From NCBI RefSeq assembly GCF_003086295.3, contig NC_092047.1:114387323-114451322 (forward strand): a DNA stretch of 64,000 nucleotides, in the 5' to 3' direction. Positions 61,953 to 64,000 of this stretch are shown in pieces (position 1 is the first letter of the stretch; the number at the start of each line of letters is the position of its first letter). This stretch comes from Arachis hypogaea (taxonomy: Eukaryota; Streptophyta; Magnoliopsida; Fabales; Fabaceae). Position numbers and translations under genes: made by a program. The notes under the pieces are model-generated. The model searched no databases, was not told where the DNA came from, and saw only the letters and a list, made by a program, of their open reading frames with translations.

Positions 61953-61985
61953 AGCCTAGCCACCAATCCAAAAATAAAAGGTAGG

Positions 61986-62185
61986 TATAGCTCTCCTTAT
62001 ACCTGACATACAAACAAAACACAAGAAACACACAAAAAATCAGTAACACTTCAATCCATTGCTAGAGCGAAATTTTGGTTAGCTTAGGCAAAAATTCAAA
62101 CTGTTAATGTGTTAGTCAAAAATAAAGAAAAAAAAAATGCTTGATCTAGATTACCACCTCACTTAATCATTGTCAACCTAATCAA
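61986..62185 (-). other. Retroelement leader between PBS and captured fragment
   Basis: Non-coding DNA that follows the primer-binding site in element direction, with a TTTGTATGTCAGG word near the junction to the KEA fragment. Confidence 0.6.
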
Positions 62186-62203
62186 TCCCCGGCAACGGCG
62201 CCA
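62186..62203 (-). promoter_or_regulatory. Primer-binding site
   Basis: Reversed it reads TGGCGCCGTTGCCGGGGA, the widely shared PBS of Tat/Athila-type plant Ty3 elements (tRNA-Asp type, from memory). It lies six bases inside the LTR end, fixing the element as minus-oriented. Confidence 0.88.
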
Positions 62204-62209
62204 AAAACT

Positions 62210-63749
62210 TGATGGGTGGAAAACGATCCAATAAAAAACTCACCAGCAAGTGTACCGGGTCGCATTAAGTAATAATAACTCACATGAGTGAGGTCGATCC
62301 CACAGGGATTGAAGGATTGAGCAATTTTAGTTTAGTGGTTGATTTAGTCAAGCGAACAAGAGTTGATTTGAGTGATTTGTATCCAACAGAAGTTAAATTG
62401 CATGAAATTTAAAGGGAGAGCGATAATTGACAAGAATTTAAAGTGCAAAAAAATTAAAAGAGCTGAATCTTAAAGTGCAAGTAATGTAAATTGCAGAAAC
62501 TTAAATTGCAAGAAATGTAAATAACTAAAACTTAAAATGCAAGAAATGTAAATGGCTTGAATAATAAAAGAATTTGGGGACTGGGAGTGCACAAATTAAA
62601 CAATGAAAAGTAACTTGCAATAAGCAGAAGAGTAAAAGATGGATTGAATTGAAGTAGATCTCAAACAGAAAATGTAAATTGGCTTGAAGAAGCCTTGGCA
62701 GATGAACAGAAAGGAAATTCCAGATCTCAGGGGTCAAGAGACTAGAAAGCTAAGTCTAGATCTCACTACCTTCCTTGATCCAATTCAGAAAACAATTTAA
62801 AGAAGATTGAAGACACAGATCAATAAAGAAGAACACAAATTCTTGAATTGTGCAGTAAAGTGAACAAAGAGATCTTAAGAGGAGAGTGAGACAGAATTTT
62901 CTCAATTCTTCACACTTAAGACTCAAGTAAGCTTTTTAGAAAAGAAAACAGAAAATCCAGAGGTTCTCCTCCCAATTCTCCAAGATCCAAAACTCTCAAA
63001 ATTACAAGTGAAAATTCTAAAAGAGGTAAAAACGGTCCTATCTAAATCAAACTAACTTCTATTTATACACTTCCTTCTATTGATCATTAAGCTTGAATTT
63101 GGGCCTTGGCCTTGATGGAATTGGATTGAAGACAGCCTCAGTTGATTGCTCTTGGACTTGAGAAGAAATCCGTTTGCAATTTGAACTTTGGAGCATTCAC
63201 GTTTGAGTCAACGTGAGCTCAAACGTGCTCCCTCCAAGGCAATTTTGCAGCCAACATTTGACCTCACGCTTGAGACAAACGTTGGCGCAAACGTTAGTCC
63301 TCTTGGGTGTGTTATTGTGCCAACGTTTGACCTCAAGTTTGAGGCAAACGTTGGCTGCTCCAGGGTTCTTCTTAAGCCAACGTTTGACCTCACGTTTGAG
63401 GCAGATGTGGCACAAACGTGAGCTCTTCCCAGGGTGGCTTTGCTGCCTTCATTTCAATTGCTGCCATCCCCTTTCTTCAACCTTCCTCCAAGTCTTTTGG
63501 TCACCTGTCATCAATCAACAAATGCATCAAAGCTATGCTAAAATCATGAGACTTCTTCTCATCCTTGACATATAAGCAATTATAGCACAAAACCTCATGA
63601 AAATGCATCAATTTACTCATGGTTGATTGAATCCAAATACACATGAATTTCTACCCAAATGACTTACTTGTAACTCAAGAAAGTGTATAAACCCTATTAA
63701 AAACAAAGGAAAAAGACTAGTAAAACTAGGCTAAGATGCTCTGGCATCA
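62210..63749 (-). mobile_element. 5' LTR of a Ty3/gypsy retrotransposon, 1540 bp
   Basis: In element direction it starts TGATGCCAGAGCATC (63749) and ends CCCATCA (62210), so TGATG and CATCA form the expected short inverted ends. The PBS follows directly. A TTGGATC-type border region and GAGGTCGATCCCACAGGG lie near its end. No matching 3' LTR was found to the left in this window, so the element is truncated or its other end was lost in the rearrangement that made the palindrome. The bases after its outer end are GTTGA; no second copy marks a target duplication. Confidence 0.85.
63195..63425. repeat. Internal LTR array of AACGTTTGACCTCA words
   Basis: CCAACGTTTGACCTCACGTTTGAGG-type palindromic words recur about four times (near 63255, 63320, 63378 and partly 63200). 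Similar arrays are familiar from peanut LTRs. The open frames here are repeats only. Confidence 0.8.
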
Positions 63750-64000
63750 GTTGACCACAAGCTTTTGCAAGTACGAAACCTTGAATTTCCTCAAGAAGTT
63801 GCTGCCAATGTGCCGAATATAAAACATCTACCATGCTCTCGAAGGTTTCCAATCACATCCGCTAGGATTTACTGCGGCCCGGATTGACTTGTGACGATCG
63901 GAGATGATCCCTACACCCTCTTTTCTTACAACATGTGTTCGTAAATTACTGTGAAAAAAGGGCCACGTATCAGCAGTCTCACCCTCTACAATGGCAAAAG
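63750..64000. other. DNA outside the LTR, nothing recognised
   Basis: Balanced composition, possibly another repeat or element entering from the right; no motif identified. Confidence 0.4.

Larger units (their letters stand above)
54638..61985 (-). repeat. Right arm of the giant inverted repeat
   Basis: Mirror of 46986-54623. Beyond 61985 the right side continues into a retroelement leader, primer-binding site and LTR, whereas the left side continues into repeat A. Confidence 0.9.

Noticed and set aside
63188..63575. ORFs of 60-120 codons with repeated TFDLTFE or NVGANV words
   Set aside because: They translate the palindromic array inside the LTR and are not proteins.
1..64000. CRISPR arrays, operons, bacterial promoters, rRNA or intact tRNA genes
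   Set aside because: The window is plant nuclear DNA; no cloverleaf or rRNA segment was recognised, and the periodic arrays are transposon subterminal repeats.

Overview
This is a plant nuclear window without any ordinary single-copy host gene that I can show to be complete. It is a dense, nested transposon neighbourhood. A legume, most likely Arachis (peanut or a wild relative), is suggested by a 142-bp MITE with a 9-bp target duplication that resembles the AhMITE1 family, by an LTR carrying arrays of an AACGTTTG-type word, and by the MuDR/FAR1, PMD and retroelement types seen. The species call is inference.

Layout. 0-8.8 kb: AT-rich DNA with the broken end of a MULE (610-917), one isolated exon of a PRPP-synthetase gene (1067-1136), degenerate hAT-like repeats and some GC-richer stretches that I cannot name. 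8834-12582: a complete-looking non-autonomous CACTA element with 3-bp duplication and GCCACGG subterminal repeats. 12.6-16.8 kb: unresolved, partly GC-richer DNA. 16792-20763 (+): a multi-exon Ulp1/C48 SUMO-protease-like gene with all three catalytic residues. 22223-25394 (-), with a spliced leader reaching about 27.2 kb: a FAR1/MULE transposase-like gene with intact DDE residues, SWIM finger and zinc knuckle. These two genes point at each other, an arrangement reminiscent of ULP-carrying (Kaonashi-type) MULEs.

28087-33534: a full-length MULE with about 85-bp terminal inverted repeats and a perfect 9-bp target duplication. It carries a dead MURA transposase (three stops, catalytic Glu replaced by Lys, C-terminus lost) and a convergent, nearly intact plant-mobile-domain (MAIN-like) gene. 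Its ends hold inverted arrays of the word CCATTTCGTG, 30-bp periodic on the right. 34284-34959: hAT-type element. 36.5-39.2 kb: a host repeat with three nested insertions (974-bp foldback element, 142-bp MITE, 818-bp hAT-like element), each with a target duplication and a matching empty site elsewhere in the window.

41.4-47.9 kb: repeats that contain fragments of 4-coumarate:CoA ligase and K+ efflux antiporter (KEA) genes. 46.99-61.98 kb: a giant, about 15-kb near-palindrome with a 14-bp centre at 54624-54637. Each arm holds a KEA exon fragment, gag and protease remnants of a Ty3/gypsy retroelement, a plant-transposon-protein ORF, and two tandem copies of a small unrecognised CCHC zinc-knuckle gene. 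To the right, 62210-63749 is an LTR (minus orientation) with an adjoining primer-binding site; no second LTR is visible.

How parts relate: the MULE gene pairs are transposase plus accessory gene (Ulp1 in one, PMD in the other); the palindrome looks like duplicated, inverted debris of one gene-capturing retroelement and would give long double-stranded RNA if transcribed. Exon models are read by eye from splice sites and reading phase.
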